A stretch of DNA of 64,000 bases from Glaciibacter superstes DSM 21135. Lineage in GTDB: Bacteria > Actinomycetota > Actinomycetes > Actinomycetales > Microbacteriaceae. Every line of letters starts with the position of its first letter. Positions within the stretch are counted from its first letter, which is position 1. The notes under the pieces are model-generated. The model did no database searches and was not told the origin of the DNA. It saw only the letters and a program-made list of their open reading frames with translations. The position numbers were made by a program, and so were the translations under genes. Location of the stretch: assembly GCF_000421145.1 (NCBI RefSeq), contig NZ_ATWH01000002.1, positions 370,713 to 434,712 of the forward strand, written 5' to 3'. Positions 63,419 to 64,000 of the stretch are shown in pieces.

Positions 63419-64000
63419 ATGACGGAGACGGAGTTGGAGAAGGGGCCGCGAGGCCTGCGCCGCGGCAGGGGGGCACGAGAGCGCATCCTCAGTGCGTCAC
63501 AACAACTGTTCCGCGATCAAGGCATCAACGGCACCGGCATGGACCAGCTCAGCGCGGTGGCTGGAGTGTCCAAGCGCACGCTGTACCAGCACTTCACCGG
63601 CAAAGACGAGCTGATCGCTGAATGCCTACGCCGGTTTGATCCCGAGATCTTGCCTGAAGTGTTCGAGAGCACCGACCTCACGCCTCGCGAACGCCTCCTC
63701 GCCGTCTTCGACATTCACGCGCCCCTGTGTCCATTCATCGCGGCGGCCGTCGAGATCCCCGACCCGGGCCATGAGGCGCGCGTATACGCCCGCAACTACA
63801 AAGAAGGCTTTGCCGCCCGGTTCGCCGATACCGCCCGCGAGGCCGGCGCCACCAACCCCGAACAGCTCGGCGAGCAGTTGGCGCTGCTCCTGGATGGCGC
63901 CTCGGCCCGCAGCCGAGTCCTCAACGCCGACATCTTCGCTACCGCCGCCGCCATCGCAGTCGTCCTCATCGACAACGCCATCCCCACGGCAGCGGCACCG
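63419..64000 (+). CDS. TetR/AcrR family transcriptional regulator, 3' end cut by window edge
   Basis: The first 194 residues are visible and no stop has appeared by 64000. The DNA-binding domain is intact: ARERILSASQQLFRDQGINGTGMDQLSAVAGVSKRTLYQHFTGKDELIAECL. The rest is the variable ligand-binding domain, nearly complete. ATG 63419 has TACACT (63407-63412) six bases upstream and no ribosome site, so it is probably leaderless. Two 15-bp repeats upstream are candidate operators. The ligand is unknown. Confidence 0.87.
   Translation, partial: MTETELEKGPRGLRRGRGARERILSASQQLFRDQGINGTGMDQLSAVAGVSKRTLYQHFTGKDELIAECLRRFDPEILPEVFESTDLTPRERLLAVFDIHAPLCPFIAAAVEIPDPGHEARVYARNYKEGFAARFADTAREAGATNPEQLGEQLALLLDGASARSRVLNADIFATAAAIAVVLIDNAIPTAAAP

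Noticed and set aside
1..64000. Mobile elements, prophage, CRISPR, tRNA genes
   Set aside because: No transposase, integrase, phage structural gene, regular repeat-spacer array or tRNA cloverleaf was recognised in reading the window. A tRNAscan and IS search would be decisive.

Overview
The window is a chromosomal segment of a high-GC Gram-positive bacterium, most likely an actinomycete of the family Microbacteriaceae. Supporting signs are the actinobacterial gene order glnA2-glnE-glnA1, lipA-lipB beside the 2-oxo acid dehydrogenase E2/E3 genes, sigA followed by a MurT/GatD-type pair, a ctaE-qcrC-qcrA-qcrB cluster with ctaC-ctaD-ctaF nearby, polyphosphate glucokinase, and an actinobacterial type A RNase P RNA. 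Family-level placement is inference from gene content and order.

Layout. 1-3000: left accessory edge with a cut DNA-alkylation-repair gene, an NAD(P)-binding oxidoreductase and two luciferase-like flavin monooxygenases, one of them broken by an internal deletion. 3306-8791: GNAT, Nif3-like protein, zinc-ribbon coiled-coil protein, rnpB, ppgK, map, a small SPOR-like protein, panB. 8895-14787: nitrogen assimilation, with two glutamine synthetases around the adenylyltransferase GlnE. 14927-24056: RDD and DUF4191 membrane proteins, lipoate synthesis (lipB-lipA), a membrane pseudokinase, the lipoylated E2 (sucB-like) and E3 (lpdA), leucyl aminopeptidase. 24188-39017: PAC2 protein, MFS transporter, sigA, the MurT/GatD-like pair, a DUF7455 protein, type IIA topoisomerase subunits facing each other, a phosphodiesterase, DUF3043, an M20 peptidase and ErpA. 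39230-47427: the terminal respiratory chain (cytochrome c oxidase and the bc1 complex) around an rRNA-type methyltransferase. 47571-53649: trpD, then glycerol and dihydroxyacetone use (glpF-glpK opposite dhaKLM). 53670-64000: accessory region with an LtrA protein, an ECF42-type sigma factor with its YciI partner, a hydrolase, several one-component regulators next to small redox or SRPBCC enzymes, and two decayed regulator fragments.

Two themes stand out. First, at least 22 genes have a TAnnnT-like -10 hexamer only 6-8 bases before the start codon and no Shine-Dalgarno sequence, so many transcripts here should be leaderless. At the map/SPOR-like gene pair each -10 reaches into the other gene's start codon. 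Second, the MurT/GatD-like pair after sigA has lost the hallmarks of lipid II amidation: the GatD-like protein has Gly where the catalytic Cys should be, and the MurT-like protein has no cysteine at all and so no Cys4 zinc ribbon. In a family known for B-type peptidoglycan, where the D-Glu alpha-carboxyl carries the cross-bridge, this may be a repurposed ligase. That is the most interesting candidate system in the window.

No tRNA, rRNA operon, CRISPR array, transposase or phage gene was recognised.
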